The position numbers and the translations under genes were made by a program. From Alteromonas mediterranea DE (GTDB taxonomy: Bacteria > Pseudomonadota > Gammaproteobacteria > Enterobacterales > Alteromonadaceae), in NCBI RefSeq assembly GCF_000020585.3, contig NC_011138.3, forward strand, positions 2,520,322 through 2,584,321: 64,000 nt of DNA, read 5' to 3'. Shown one piece after another: positions 35,066-44,805 of this stretch (its first letter is position 1; the number at the start of each line of letters is the position of its first letter). The notes beneath the pieces were generated by a model. It was not told the DNA's origin and searched no databases. It saw nothing but the letters and a program-made list of their open reading frames with translations.

Positions 35066-36106
35066 ATGAAAAAGCTACTACCAACATCTATATCAGGCAG
35101 TCTTCCAAAGCCTTCATGGCTCGCACAGCCCGAGACCCTATGGTCGCCGTGGAAATTAGAAGGTGAAGCACTTGAAGAAGGCAAAAAAGACGCCTTACGC
35201 GTTACGCTACAAGAGCAAACTACGTCGGGCATTGATATTGTTTGTGACGGTGAGCAAACCCGTCAACACTTTGTGACCACCTTTATAGAGCATCTTGACG
35301 GTGTTGATTTTGAGAGCCGAAAAACGGTAAGAATTAGAAACCGCTATGATGCTAGCGTACCGGTTGTAACACAAGCGGTCACACGGCCAAAATCGGTGTT
35401 TGTAGAACATGCTAAGTTTCTTAGAAGCCAAACCGACCAGCCAATTAAGTGGGCGCTACCTGGCCCTATGACTATGGTTGATACCTTGTATGACAACCAC
35501 TACAAAAGCCGCGAAAAGCTCGCGTGGGAATTTGCCAAAATTCTAAACCAAGAGGCGAAAGAGCTAGAGGCTGTGGGTGTAAATATAATCCAGTTCGACG
35601 AACCTTCGTTTAACGTGTTTTTCGACGAAGTAAATGAATGGGGTATAGCCGCCCTTGAGCGCGCCATTGAAGGGCTAAAATGTGAAACCGCAGTTCATAT
35701 TTGCTATGGATATGGCATTAAGGCCAATACAGATTGGAAAAAGACGCTGGGCGCTGAGTGGCGTCAATACGAAGAAAGCTTCCCAAAACTTGCAAAGTCG
35801 AATATCGATATGGTGTCGTTAGAATGCCATAACTCCCACGTGCCTATTGAGCTTATTTCATTGCTCAAGGGCAAAAAGGTGATGGTTGGCGCTATTGATG
35901 TAGCCACCAACACAATAGAAACGCCAGAAGAAGTCGCCGCTACATTACGTGAAGCCCTTAAATACGTGGATGCCGATAAGCTTTACCCTTGTACTAACTG
36001 CGGTATGGCGCCACTGCCCCGTTCTGTCGCAAGAGGTAAGCTTGAAGCGCTTAGCGCTGGTGCTGAAATAGTAAGGCAAGAATTAGCGCAAAAGCTAAGT
36101 GCCTAA
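35066..36106 (+). CDS. mesD: Folate-independent methionine synthase MesD
   Basis: 346 residues of the MetE C-terminal-domain superfamily, without the MetE N-terminal half. Zinc and homocysteine ligands by analogy with MetE are His211 and Cys213 (VHICYGYG), Glu253 (SLECHNSH) and Cys312 (TNCGMAPLPR). The N-terminus LPTSISGSLPKPSWLA is typical. MesD methylates homocysteine without a folate methyl donor and needs MesX, encoded just upstream. The pair order matches the known mesX-mesD locus of Acinetobacter-type bacteria. A hairpin with weak T run follows at 36195. A generic MetE-like annotation would miss the partner relationship. Confidence 0.87.
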   Translation: MKKLLPTSISGSLPKPSWLAQPETLWSPWKLEGEALEEGKKDALRVTLQEQTTSGIDIVCDGEQTRQHFVTTFIEHLDGVDFESRKTVRIRNRYDASVPVVTQAVTRPKSVFVEHAKFLRSQTDQPIKWALPGPMTMVDTLYDNHYKSREKLAWEFAKILNQEAKELEAVGVNIIQFDEPSFNVFFDEVNEWGIAALERAIEGLKCETAVHICYGYGIKANTDWKKTLGAEWRQYEESFPKLAKSNIDMVSLECHNSHVPIELISLLKGKKVMVGAIDVATNTIETPEEVAATLREALKYVDADKLYPCTNCGMAPLPRSVARGKLEALSAGAEIVRQELAQKLSA

Positions 36107-36194
36107 TCTAATAGACGATAAATAGACGATAAATATGCCTAACACGCGTCTTGCTTAAGCTGCTTGCTGAGGCTCATTTATTATTTACGCAACT

Positions 36195-36213
36195 TGCCCA
36201 CTTTACGTGGGCA
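36195..36213 (+). terminator. Probable terminator after mesD
   Basis: TGCCCAC (36195-36201), loop TTTAC, GTGGGCA (36207-36213), followed by TTTATTTA. The stem is good and the T run imperfect. Confidence 0.6.
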
Positions 36214-36816
36214 TTTATTTAGTTGTGACGCACAGCAGAATAAAGGTTTAAAAAATACACTAATTCTATTTTTCTTTATTTAATTTAGAGCGAAAATACA
36301 GCACCTCCCAACCGCAAAAACAAAATATTTTTAACAAACCGGTTAACAATTTAAAGCAAAGAGGTGAATGAACAAATAATTAAGTTAAACTGCGAAACAA
36401 ATTACATGGTGCTTTATTATTAAGCTACTTGTACTAATGCTTTCTAAAAACATTGCAAAAACCCATTGACGATACTTTCTCAAAATGAATCAACCCTGCA
36501 TAAAATAAGCGCAATAGAGATACAAATTGACCGCCTGGTCAACATTAAAACAATGCTCGTATAGTTTTAAAACAACGCCAAGAAATATAACTAAAAACTA
36601 CTATTTATAAATACTTTAACAGTACGTTAAAAGGTAAGGCTTACTTCTTTTATTCATCGCAAAAAATTGATTTGGGCTAATTCAGCTCACTAAAATGCGC
36701 GCCCACCTAAACATAAGTAAAAAATTTACGTAATGCATTTTGGACAGCCCTTGCCTAAAAAAGGGGGGCATTTACCAAACAACAAGCATGTAAATAAAAT
36801 TCACTAGGAACAAACC
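36214..36816 (+). other. Long AT-rich leader region before a TonB-dependent receptor
   Basis: About 600 bases with no supportable gene. It contains a palindromic operator-like site at 36527-36542 and must hold the receptor promoter. No riboswitch motif is recognised. Confidence 0.4.
36527..36542. promoter_or_regulatory. TetR-type operator candidate
   Basis: TTGACC (36527-36532), GCCT, GGTCAA (36537-36542). The GACC-N4-GGTC core is the same as in the NemR box and similar TetR-family operators. It lies about 275 bases upstream of the receptor start. No TetR-family gene is in the window. Confidence 0.4.
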
Positions 36817-39657
36817 ATGAAAAAAGTAGCAACTGCTGTTCAGTTAGCGCTGGCAGGAAGCGTGGCATTAACGTCTGCTAACGTTATCGCTCAAGACGCT
36901 GCGACAGAAAGCGCCGATGTTGAAAAAATTCAAGTTACCGGTTCACGTATTTCTCGTCAGGGCGCAATTGCACCTTCACCAGTAACCGCAATTTCTGGCG
37001 AGTCACTGCTCAACTCAGGCGCGATGAACATTGGTGAGGTTCTAAACGAACTGCCGTCATTAGCAAATACGTTCTCGCTAGGTAACTCAGGGCAATTCAT
37101 TGGTACTGCAGGTCTAAACATCCTGGATCTTCGCGGCATGGGTACAGACCGCACACTTGTATTGGTTGACGGTAAGCGTCATGTGTCTTCATCAGCAGGC
37201 ACAGCTGCCGTTGATACGAATACCATTCCAACTACATGGATTGAGCGTGTAGAAATCGTAACTGGCGGCGCATCTGCTGTATACGGTGCCGACGCGGTGA
37301 CCGGTGTGGTTAACTTCATTCTTAAAAAGAATATTGAAGGGTTCGACATTAGCGCAACGCAAGGTTTCGCGCAGGAAAACGGCTACAAAAACGATAAGTA
37401 CCAAGCGTCTTACGGTTTTAACTTTGACAACGACCGCGGTAACATCGCCTTCGCAGCTGAATATAGCTCACAAGAATCGCTAGATGCCTTAGACAACCCG
37501 TGGACTGCTACGGCGTACCGCAACATGAGCTTCGAAAGCATCATGGGTTATGAGCGCGAGGAAGACCAGCTTAATTCAACGGCGTTCCCTGACAACTTCT
37601 ACACGCCTAATGCAGGTTACTACGTACTAAATAACGCAGGTGTATTTGGCGGCGGAACAAAAACCTTTAACGCTGACGGCTCAATTAAAGACATCTATAT
37701 TGGCGATCAGGTAGATGGCGTTTTCTGCGCTAACTGTGACCTTTTCAACCTTCGTCAGTTCACGCAGTTACAGCCTGAGTTTGATCGTACTAACCTAAAC
37801 GTTAAAGGTAACTACGAACTTAACGACGATACTACGGTTTACGCACAGGCAAAATACGCCCGCACGCGCGCTATCTCAATGGCGCAGCCAGCGTTTTTCT
37901 TCTATAGCGATGAAACAACTATAACACGCAACAACGCATTTTTAGACGACAGCGTTGCTGAGTACATGGACGCAAACGGCCTTGAAAGCATCGAGCTAAA
38001 CCGCATGATGACCGACCTAGGTCGCCGAACTGAAGCTGATGAACGCGAAACTTATCGCTACGTTTTAGGTGTAGAAGGTTACATCAATGATGAGTGGAAC
38101 TACGAGGCGTTCGTAAACTACGGTAAAACTGAGCTAGAGCGTGAGAACCGCAACAACCTTATTCTTCAGAACTTCTATAATGCAATAGACGCTATTGAAG
38201 ATGACAATGGCAACATTGTTTGTGCATCAGGCAGCGAAGATGGCTGTGTGCCGCTTAACATCATGGGTTACGGACAGCCTTCACAAGACGCTATTGACTA
38301 TGTGAATACCACCTCTGTGGGTACAAGCAAAATCGAGCAATACAATGCGGGCGCAACGATTGCTAACTCTGGTATTTACGAGTTGCCAGCGGGCTACGTA
38401 GGTTTTGCCGCAGGTGTAGAATACCGCAAAGAAAAAAGCGCAATTGAAGAGCCAGACAACGCAGCAGGTACGTTTTTCAATGCACTAGGCGAAGACAAGG
38501 GTGAGTACGATGTCTCTGAAGTATTTACCGAAGTAACGGTTCCGCTTCTTGAAGGCTTACCGGGCGTGGATATGCTAACCTTCGACACCGCTGCCCGTAT
38601 TGCTAATTACTCATCTATTGGCAACGCGAAAAGCTGGAAACTTGGTCTAGATTGGCAAGTTTTCGAAGACTTGCGTGTTAGAGCGACTAAGTCATCGGCC
38701 CTTCGTGCACCGAACATCAGCGAACTTTACGGTGAAGCAAGCCAAACGTTCTTTAGCGTCAGCGACCCTTGTCGTACAGACGAGCTAGAAGACCTTGCTA
38801 ATGCCGACCAGCGCATTGCAAACTGCGCAGCGTTAGGCGTTCCTGCAGATTTTAATTCTGACTATGACTCGGCAACGCTGGAAGGCGTAAACGGCGGTAA
38901 CATCGACCTTCAGGCAGAACAGTCTATCTCTAAAACCCTAGGTTTGGTTTACACACCTGCTTGGTTTGAAGGCTTCACTGCAACAGTCGACTACTGGGAA
39001 ATTGAACTTACCGACGCTATTACCAATATTGACGGTCAAACGATCCTTGATCGCTGCGTAGACTCTGAAACGGGCATCAATAACCCTTACTGCGGTCTTA
39101 TCGACCGTGATTCAGAAACCGGCGAAATTACGCAAATTCGCAGCTACGCATTGAACATTGCGGGTCAAGAAGCGAAAGGTGTCGATTTCGAGCTAGGCTA
39201 CGACTTCGATGCACTTGAAGGTGCATTCCGTACAAGCCTAATTGCAACTTACCTTAAAGACCGTAAAGAATTCCCATTCCAGGACAACCCAGAGCTATTT
39301 TATCAAAACGCCGGCACTGCTGGTGAGTCTGACTGGCAAGGTGTCTTCACGGTTAACTACAGCCGTGGCGATTGGGAAGCAAGCTGGAAAACGCGCTACA
39401 TTGAGCGCGCGAGCCTTTACGACAACCAAGAGCTAGCACGTAACCCTAACCCAAGTAACCGTATGGAGCTTGCATCATACGCAGTAACCGATGTAACTGC
39501 GGGTTACAACTTTAAAAATGGTGTAAGCCTAACCGTGGGTATTGATAACCTGTTTAACCGTGCGCTACCTAAAGGTACAACGGGTACGGGTGAAATCGAC
39601 GGCGCATACGACAACATTGGCCGCTTTGGCTATGTAACCGTAGCATACAAAATGTAA
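36817..39657 (+). CDS. TonB-dependent receptor
   Basis: 946 residues. Signal peptide (ending near VIAQ), then a TonB-box-like segment VEKIQVTGSRI. The plug domain has SPVTAISGESLLNSG, LDLRGMGTDRTLVLVDGKRH and ERVEIVTGGASAVYGADAVTG. The barrel ends with VTVAYKM. The VTGSRI plus VYGADAVTGVVNFIL style is typical of Alteromonadales receptors for carbohydrate, peptide or other large organic nutrients rather than iron. The substrate is not identified and no degradative enzymes are adjacent. AGGA precedes the ATG by eight bases. A strong terminator follows. Confidence 0.92.
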   Translation: MKKVATAVQLALAGSVALTSANVIAQDAATESADVEKIQVTGSRISRQGAIAPSPVTAISGESLLNSGAMNIGEVLNELPSLANTFSLGNSGQFIGTAGLNILDLRGMGTDRTLVLVDGKRHVSSSAGTAAVDTNTIPTTWIERVEIVTGGASAVYGADAVTGVVNFILKKNIEGFDISATQGFAQENGYKNDKYQASYGFNFDNDRGNIAFAAEYSSQESLDALDNPWTATAYRNMSFESIMGYEREEDQLNSTAFPDNFYTPNAGYYVLNNAGVFGGGTKTFNADGSIKDIYIGDQVDGVFCANCDLFNLRQFTQLQPEFDRTNLNVKGNYELNDDTTVYAQAKYARTRAISMAQPAFFFYSDETTITRNNAFLDDSVAEYMDANGLESIELNRMMTDLGRRTEADERETYRYVLGVEGYINDEWNYEAFVNYGKTELERENRNNLILQNFYNAIDAIEDDNGNIVCASGSEDGCVPLNIMGYGQPSQDAIDYVNTTSVGTSKIEQYNAGATIANSGIYELPAGYVGFAAGVEYRKEKSAIEEPDNAAGTFFNALGEDKGEYDVSEVFTEVTVPLLEGLPGVDMLTFDTAARIANYSSIGNAKSWKLGLDWQVFEDLRVRATKSSALRAPNISELYGEASQTFFSVSDPCRTDELEDLANADQRIANCAALGVPADFNSDYDSATLEGVNGGNIDLQAEQSISKTLGLVYTPAWFEGFTATVDYWEIELTDAITNIDGQTILDRCVDSETGINNPYCGLIDRDSETGEITQIRSYALNIAGQEAKGVDFELGYDFDALEGAFRTSLIATYLKDRKEFPFQDNPELFYQNAGTAGESDWQGVFTVNYSRGDWEASWKTRYIERASLYDNQELARNPNPSNRMELASYAVTDVTAGYNFKNGVSLTVGIDNLFNRALPKGTTGTGEIDGAYDNIGRFGYVTVAYKM

Positions 39658-39680
39658 TTTACGGTTTAGTACGTAACCTG

Positions 39681-39710
39681 AAAAAACCGGCGTTTTTACG
39701 CCGGTTTTTT
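39681..39710 (+). terminator. Rho-independent terminator after the receptor
   Basis: AAAAAACCGGCG (39681-39692), loop TTTTTA, CGCCGGTTTTTT (39699-39710): perfect 12-bp arms with a T run. Confidence 0.95.
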
Positions 39711-39750
39711 GTTTGAATAAAGCGAAAACTGGCCGAACAATTCGACCGGG

Positions 39751-40053
39751 TTAACTGTTTTTATCGAGCATATCTGATAAAGGCATAAGTTTTACTACTA
39801 GATTGAGTTCGTCCCCTACTTTCGCCGGGTTAACGAAAGTAAACTCATAAACTGAATATTGTCTTTGCTCAATGGCAGATGCACTTTGATTTATCTGGGC
39901 TTCTACATAAAGACCAAGTTGAAACCCCAGCGCGATGGTGCCTCGAAACGGGTTACATGATATGCGCTGCCAACGCATAGGATCGTGAAATAAATTAAAA
40001 TCGTCCGTGGCGTTTCGAGCGATGTCTATATGTAATTGAGTAAGCGTATGCAA
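39751..40053 (-). CDS. Hotdog-fold (MaoC-like) protein, apparently truncated
   Basis: 100 residues from a TTG start that has AAGGAA about six bases upstream. RNATDDFNLFHDPMRW and NPFRGTIALGFQLGLYVE resemble the helix and following strand of MaoC-like hotdog proteins that act on acyl thioesters. Proteins of this style are normally longer. The frame ends at 39751, with only about 40 bases before the receptor terminator, so a C-terminal part seems to have been lost. Whether the fragment is functional is unknown. Confidence 0.5.
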   Translation of the reverse strand: MHTLTQLHIDIARNATDDFNLFHDPMRWQRISCNPFRGTIALGFQLGLYVEAQINQSASAIEQRQYSVYEFTFVNPAKVGDELNLVVKLMPLSDMLDKNS

Positions 40054-40642
40054 TTGCTTTCCTTAAAAGAGGAAACATCAACTGATTATTTAGTACTTAC
40101 ACACAAACCTCGTGTATTTAAAATCATTGAAATTAAATGGATATCGACGACTTCACGCCATAATCTACATTTTAGTATAGAGCATGCGAGCAATAGCAAC
40201 TAGTTTTCAAATTTACGTTTATGCAGATTAATGCAAATTTGCTGAAAAGCGTTATTTTATTCCTATGTATACATCAATGTGATTACCGTTAACATAGTGT
40301 TCGAAATCTACCGCGGATGCCCTTTCATAGTTAAAATACACCCCATACACACGGTCACCAACCAAGTGCTTATTGCTCTGCTTTTAGGCGGAATGTTTCG
40401 GAATGTGGCAGAATATCACATGACTATTGAACGGGTTCCCGATCGGTTCGATCCAACGCTACGAAGCCTAATGGCCCATTTCAAATTGTAGTGATGTGAA
40501 ATAATGATACGAGTACATAATCAACTAGTGTCAGTAGGCACTCGTTGTTAACGTTAATTTTCAATATTTTCTCTTATCAACGAGCATTTCACTTTCAGAA
40601 CAAATATAATTCAGCTTTATCTCTTTCAAGCTGTAATATATT
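40054..40642. other. Intergenic region with no supportable gene
   Basis: About 590 bases between the truncated hotdog gene and the exporter at 40643. A 70-residue open frame at 40279-40491 (plus) has no ribosome-binding site and no recognisable family. The stretch may be decayed coding sequence. No terminator or operator is evident. Confidence 0.4.
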
Positions 40643-41515
40643 GTGAATCAACGTTTTTTACTTGCCATCGTTGCCGTGCTTTTGGCAATGGTAACCATTC
40701 AATCGGGTGCATCGTTTGCTAAACAACTTTTCCCTGTTGTAGGGCCAGAAGGTACCAGTGCTTTACGTGCTTTTTTCGCAGCATTGATTTTGACTGTTAT
40801 TTTTAGGCCTTGGCGAGCACGCTTAAGCGCAAAAGGTTGGCGAAACGTCTTTTTTTACGGCGCTTGCTTAGGGGCAATGAATATCATCTTCTACCTTGCC
40901 ATTGAGCGAATTCCGTTAGGTATAGGCGTGGCGCTTGAGTTCACAGGCCCCCTGGCTGTTGCGTTTTTCAGCGCCAGAAAGAAGCGAGACTTCGCTTGGG
41001 CGCTGTTAGCCGTAGCTGGCGTTTGCTTATTACTTCCTGATATTGGCGGGGCTTCTGCTGAAAGCTTGGACCCACTCGGCGTGCTTTTGGCGCTTACGGC
41101 AGGCGCTTTTTGGGCAGGCTACATTGTATTTGGCAATAAAACAGGCAACGAAGGGTCAGGCGGAATTACGGTAACCTTAGGCATGTTGGTAGCCGCTATG
41201 TGTGTAGTACCTGTGGGTGTAATCACTCAAGGGAGTGCTTTGCTTGCCCCAGAAGCGGTGTTGATTGGCTGTGCCGTAGGCATATTTTCATCTGCTATAC
41301 CCTACACATTAGAAATGAGCGCCATGCGCAATATGCCAAAGCAAACGTTCAGTATCATGATGAGCGTAGAGCCTGCTGTTGCAGCTATAGCAGCGTTTAT
41401 CATTATTGATGAAAGTCTTACGCTTTCTCAATGGTTTGCAGTGGCTTTAGTGGTCATAGCTACCGCTGGAAGTTCTATAACGCAAAGACAAAAGCAGGTC
41501 GAAACCCTCGCTTAG
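40643..41515 (+). CDS. EamA family exporter, RhtA-like
   Basis: 290 residues with about ten membrane helices in two EamA repeats. GPEGTSALRAFFAALILTVIFRPWR, ERIPLGIGVALEFTGPLAVAF and SAIPYTLEMSAMRNMPKQTF are close to RhtA, the inner-membrane threonine/homoserine exporter. The GTG start at 40643 places the first helix correctly. Export of homoserine or related amino acids is the likely role, known only from family. It is monocistronic. Confidence 0.85.
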   Translation: MNQRFLLAIVAVLLAMVTIQSGASFAKQLFPVVGPEGTSALRAFFAALILTVIFRPWRARLSAKGWRNVFFYGACLGAMNIIFYLAIERIPLGIGVALEFTGPLAVAFFSARKKRDFAWALLAVAGVCLLLPDIGGASAESLDPLGVLLALTAGAFWAGYIVFGNKTGNEGSGGITVTLGMLVAAMCVVPVGVITQGSALLAPEAVLIGCAVGIFSSAIPYTLEMSAMRNMPKQTFSIMMSVEPAVAAIAAFIIIDESLTLSQWFAVALVVIATAGSSITQRQKQVETLA

Positions 41516-41674
41516 CGCAAAAAGCCTGCTGTGCTTTTGCCCTGCCCTATGAACTCAATCCCTATCGTTTTCGTTAAACATCTATATCGGTAGCAATATT
41601 AAACGTACAGGGAATAGTTATGCCCAATTGCCTTGGCGGTTTACACTAGATAGCGCGCGTAAATAGTGTTGGTG

Positions 41675-41992
41675 CTATGCAGAAAACGCGTAAGTTAACT
41701 TACAGTCGATATACTTAAGCAGTTTATTGACTACTTTTGGTACTGTTATCTCACCGTCAGCGCGCTTCGCTTTTACATGAATATCGCAGGCGTCATAATG
41801 AATTTGTTGGCGAATGAGGTAGTCATTTAACTCATCAAACAAGGTTTCTTTCAAAGGCACCATACCAACAAAAATGTCAGAACCTTCGTGTTTAACAAAG
41901 TATGCTCCTTCAATTTCTCTTTTTAGCGTATACGCCTGCATGGCATCTAATTTTGTTAAGCGAAAATGCACGCTAATTTGGGATTCTGTCAC
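41675..41992 (-). CDS. Conserved-looking small protein of unknown function
   Basis: 105 residues from a GTG start with a GAGAG purine stretch upstream. Not recognised. Soluble, mixed alpha/beta, with the segment AMQAYTLKREIEGAYFVKHEGSDIFVGMVP, no signal peptide and no membrane segment. Codon use is like that of its neighbours, which supports a real gene. It converges toward the exporter and is divergent from the gene at 42109. Confidence 0.6.
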   Translation of the reverse strand: MTESQISVHFRLTKLDAMQAYTLKREIEGAYFVKHEGSDIFVGMVPLKETLFDELNDYLIRQQIHYDACDIHVKAKRADGEITVPKVVNKLLKYIDCKLTYAFSA

Positions 41993-42108
41993 TATTACTC
42001 TCAGTATTTATTTCTTTATTTCCACTTTCCAAGGCGGGTTCATTCTATTTTCGCCCGGCCAATACAGCATTCAACTCTGCTTGATCCACATCAACGCAAC
42101 ATTGCCTT

Positions 42109-42561
42109 ATGTCCGCCACAATAAACCATCAGTACTACCATGCGAAACTTTGTATGCTTACGTTAGTGAATAATACAGATGCAAACGACGACCTTGTGCC
42201 CGAAGCACACGGGCTATACCGATTGTATTTAAAGCCTAACACGCAAATGGCGATTGAAACTAAACCCGTTTTCGGTGCCAATATCACGCTTCACAGCAAT
42301 GTGCTGAAGCACAATAACTTTGTGGCCACACCAGACAATATATTGGGCTGGCTAGATCATGGCGGCTTGTCATACTTTGACGTAAAAGTTGAAACATCTA
42401 ACTCCGAAAGCGGCGAAGCACCCGTGCTGCTACCATCTCAGTTTTTAAAAGCAGAAGGCGGTATACTGCGGGTTACATCACCAACTCGTATCTATTTAAT
42501 AAGCAAAACGCCTATTGATATCAACAAGCGCGGCCTTTGTCTATTCACGCCAGTAGAATAA
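42109..42561 (+). CDS. Protein of unknown function
   Basis: 150 residues if the ATG at 42109 is used; alternatives are an ATG at 42154 and a GTG at 42166, none with a clear ribosome-binding site. Not recognised. The main body (HGLYRLYLKPNTQMAIETKP, then ANITLHSNVLKHN) is rich in beta strands, has no signal peptide or membrane segment, and ends with RGLCLFTPVE. The gene is followed by the long terminator at 42570, shared with recD. Confidence 0.6.
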   Translation: MSATINHQYYHAKLCMLTLVNNTDANDDLVPEAHGLYRLYLKPNTQMAIETKPVFGANITLHSNVLKHNNFVATPDNILGWLDHGGLSYFDVKVETSNSESGEAPVLLPSQFLKAEGGILRVTSPTRIYLISKTPIDINKRGLCLFTPVE

Positions 42562-42569
42562 TCATCAAG

Positions 42570-42615
42570 AAAAGTACTCTGCCCTCCCCCGAGTTGGGGG
42601 GTCAGAGTACTTTTT
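42570..42615. terminator. Long bidirectional terminator between the 42109 gene and recD
   Basis: Outer stem AAAAGTACTCTG (42570-42581) / CAGAGTACTTTT (42603-42614) and inner stem CCCCC (42586-42590) / GGGGG (42596-42600), with A and T runs on the outside. The right arm overlaps the last codons of recD. Confidence 0.85.
42598..42614. repeat. 17-base repeat, copy 1
   Basis: GGGGTCAGAGTACTTTT, identical to 48134-48150 inside recB. Here it forms the right arm of the terminator. Confidence 0.8.
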
Positions 42616-44797
42616 CAGCGCATCGGCTTATTGCGCTAGATAAGCCTGAATAGCGTTTATCAACCGTTGCCACCATGCCGCTGAATGTATTGCTATCGGA
42701 AATAATTAAGCACCCGTCTTTTGCCCGCGTTAACCCTGTATAGACTAACCCCCGGTGAAACAGGTTAGCGGCTTTTTCGCTTTCGGGTTTGGGCAAAATA
42801 AGCACAACGTGATTAAACTCAGAGCCCTGAGACTTGTGAATAGTCATGGCATACACGGTTTCAAACTGCGGTACTCTTGATAGCGATATGCTGCGTAGCG
42901 CTTGCTTCTGTTGCCCTAGATTTTGCGCGCTACTGTTATTTGAGCTATCGTTCAAGCTCTTGCCTGCTTGTTGTCCTTCGACATACGTATCCTGGTAGAA
43001 CCACGCATACAATTTGCCCGTGCTATCCGGCCAAATTACACCTACCTCGCCGTTGGACAAACGCTGTGGATGATGATTTTTTACAATCATAATAGGCTGA
43101 CCTTGATAGAAGTGTCCCTCACGTCGCCTGATCTTGTGCTTAATGGCATCGAACACCAAGTTATTCAAACCTTCCACCCCCATGGCGCCTTTACGTATAG
43201 GGGTTAACCACCTAACGTAATTAAGGCGGTTGAGCGCCTCCTCTGCACTTTGGGCTTCAAATAGGGGTAAGAAGCTCTCTTTCGCTAGCTGCTGTAGCTC
43301 ACGACCACCAAGTTGACTTTCTGGCCATAAGTGAACACCAGGCTGTAAACGTGAGCGGCTATTAGTATTGATGCTTTTTTCATCAGCGCTTTTCGGCTGT
43401 GAAGCATTATCGCCTTGCTTACTGCCACTATTCTTTTGTGCAATAGCAGCAAGCGCACCGTTCGCATCGCCGCGCTGAATTGCCGTTGCCACCCGAGCCA
43501 CCTGCCCTTTAAAGCGTTGCGGCGCTTGCAACGTTGCTACGTAGCTTTTTGCCTGTTCATTTACAGGTAACAGAGGCAAATGCGGGCAAAGCGTGGCAAT
43601 ATGCTGTCGCATTGAAGAAGGTACACCGCCAAGTGTACGCTCATTACTACTGTTTTCACCGCCGGCTAATGGGTTTTCGTGAGAAAAATCCAGCGCAGTT
43701 TCATCGCTAACTAACTGTTCAAGCACATTGCCTAGCTCAACCGCTGGAAGCTGATCAGCATCACCAATGAAATATAACCGCGCGTGGTCAGGTAACGCCC
43801 GAACTATGCGCGTCATTAGGGCTAAATCAACCATACTGGCTTCATCAACAATAAGTACGTCGGCAGATAGTTTGTTGTGTTGATTGTACTTTGTCGCAAC
43901 GCCATGTTCTCTGAGTCCTAACAACCTATGCAGGGTAACGGCCTCTGTAGGCACACTATCAAGCGCGGTATCGCTTACCTTACCGCGAAGCCCTTCTACG
44001 CTATTCATGATAGACTCAGTCATACGCTGCTGCGCTTTGCCCGTAGGGGCTGCCAGTACAATTTTTAGCTCTTCATCGCAGGCCTGTAGCGCAAGTAATA
44101 AACGCAGCACGGTGTAGGTTTTACCTGTACCCGGCCCGCCGTTTATTACGCAAAATCGCTGCATTAAACTTTTGGCTACCGCTATTTGCTGCCAGTCTTG
44201 TTGATCTGTAGTGGTGGTAGGAAATATAGCAGGCCACAAGGCTTTTACGTTGTCGGCTACGTCATCATGTAAAGGGTGAAGTACTGCGCGTTCTACTACG
44301 CTTCTCGCCACTTCTTGTTCAAATTCATAGTACCGGCGGCTATAAAGTCTGCCATTGTCGTATACGAAAAGCTTGGCTAATTGCTCGTTGCCAAGGGCGC
44401 TTTTCACTATTTTAAGCAAAGGCGTTAACTCTGGTACCTCAAAGCCTGTTTTAGGCGCTTTTTCCCCTTTATTTTGCTGTACCTTAGGCTCCATGACTTG
44501 AGTGAGAGCCATATTTTGCTCACTGGCACTGCTTTTTGCTGAAGGCGCTGACGCATTATTTTCTAAGGCAACCGCGTCTTCAAAAAGCGTGGTTCCCGCC
44601 ACGTCTTTCAAATAGATACAGCTATGTCCATTTCGCTGCATATACGACAGGTATACCAATATTCCCGCCCATATAAACGCGTCCTCTTGAGACAGTTGCT
44701 CTATAAAGCCAAATTCTTTTGCCACGAATTTGTCGATGGCTTCAATGCCAAATAAGTTATCGAAAAACGACGACACTGAATGTTGATTGTTATTCAT
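42602..44797 (-). CDS. recD: Exodeoxyribonuclease V subunit alpha, RecD
   Basis: 731 residues, somewhat longer than E. coli RecD (608). Superfamily 1 helicase, the 5'-3' motor of RecBCD. Walker A GGPGTGKTYTVLRLL is near residue 220, LIVDEASMVDLALM is motif II and YAMTIHKSQGSEFNHVVLILP is near the C-terminus. Extra length comes from low-complexity serine-, alanine- and asparagine-rich linkers (around residues 85-115, 370-385, 450-475 and 615-635). The gene follows recB by eight bases. Function in double-strand break repair is known from the family. Confidence 0.95.
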   Translation of the reverse strand: MNNNQHSVSSFFDNLFGIEAIDKFVAKEFGFIEQLSQEDAFIWAGILVYLSYMQRNGHSCIYLKDVAGTTLFEDAVALENNASAPSAKSSASEQNMALTQVMEPKVQQNKGEKAPKTGFEVPELTPLLKIVKSALGNEQLAKLFVYDNGRLYSRRYYEFEQEVARSVVERAVLHPLHDDVADNVKALWPAIFPTTTTDQQDWQQIAVAKSLMQRFCVINGGPGTGKTYTVLRLLLALQACDEELKIVLAAPTGKAQQRMTESIMNSVEGLRGKVSDTALDSVPTEAVTLHRLLGLREHGVATKYNQHNKLSADVLIVDEASMVDLALMTRIVRALPDHARLYFIGDADQLPAVELGNVLEQLVSDETALDFSHENPLAGGENSSNERTLGGVPSSMRQHIATLCPHLPLLPVNEQAKSYVATLQAPQRFKGQVARVATAIQRGDANGALAAIAQKNSGSKQGDNASQPKSADEKSINTNSRSRLQPGVHLWPESQLGGRELQQLAKESFLPLFEAQSAEEALNRLNYVRWLTPIRKGAMGVEGLNNLVFDAIKHKIRRREGHFYQGQPIMIVKNHHPQRLSNGEVGVIWPDSTGKLYAWFYQDTYVEGQQAGKSLNDSSNNSSAQNLGQQKQALRSISLSRVPQFETVYAMTIHKSQGSEFNHVVLILPKPESEKAANLFHRGLVYTGLTRAKDGCLIISDSNTFSGMVATVDKRYSGLSSAISRCAEKVL

Positions 44798-44805
44798 TGC
44801 TTCTC

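Noticed and set aside
40279..40491. 70-residue open frame on the plus strand
   Set aside because: GTG start without a ribosome-binding site, no recognisable family and no conserved neighbours; kept only as part of a gene-free region.
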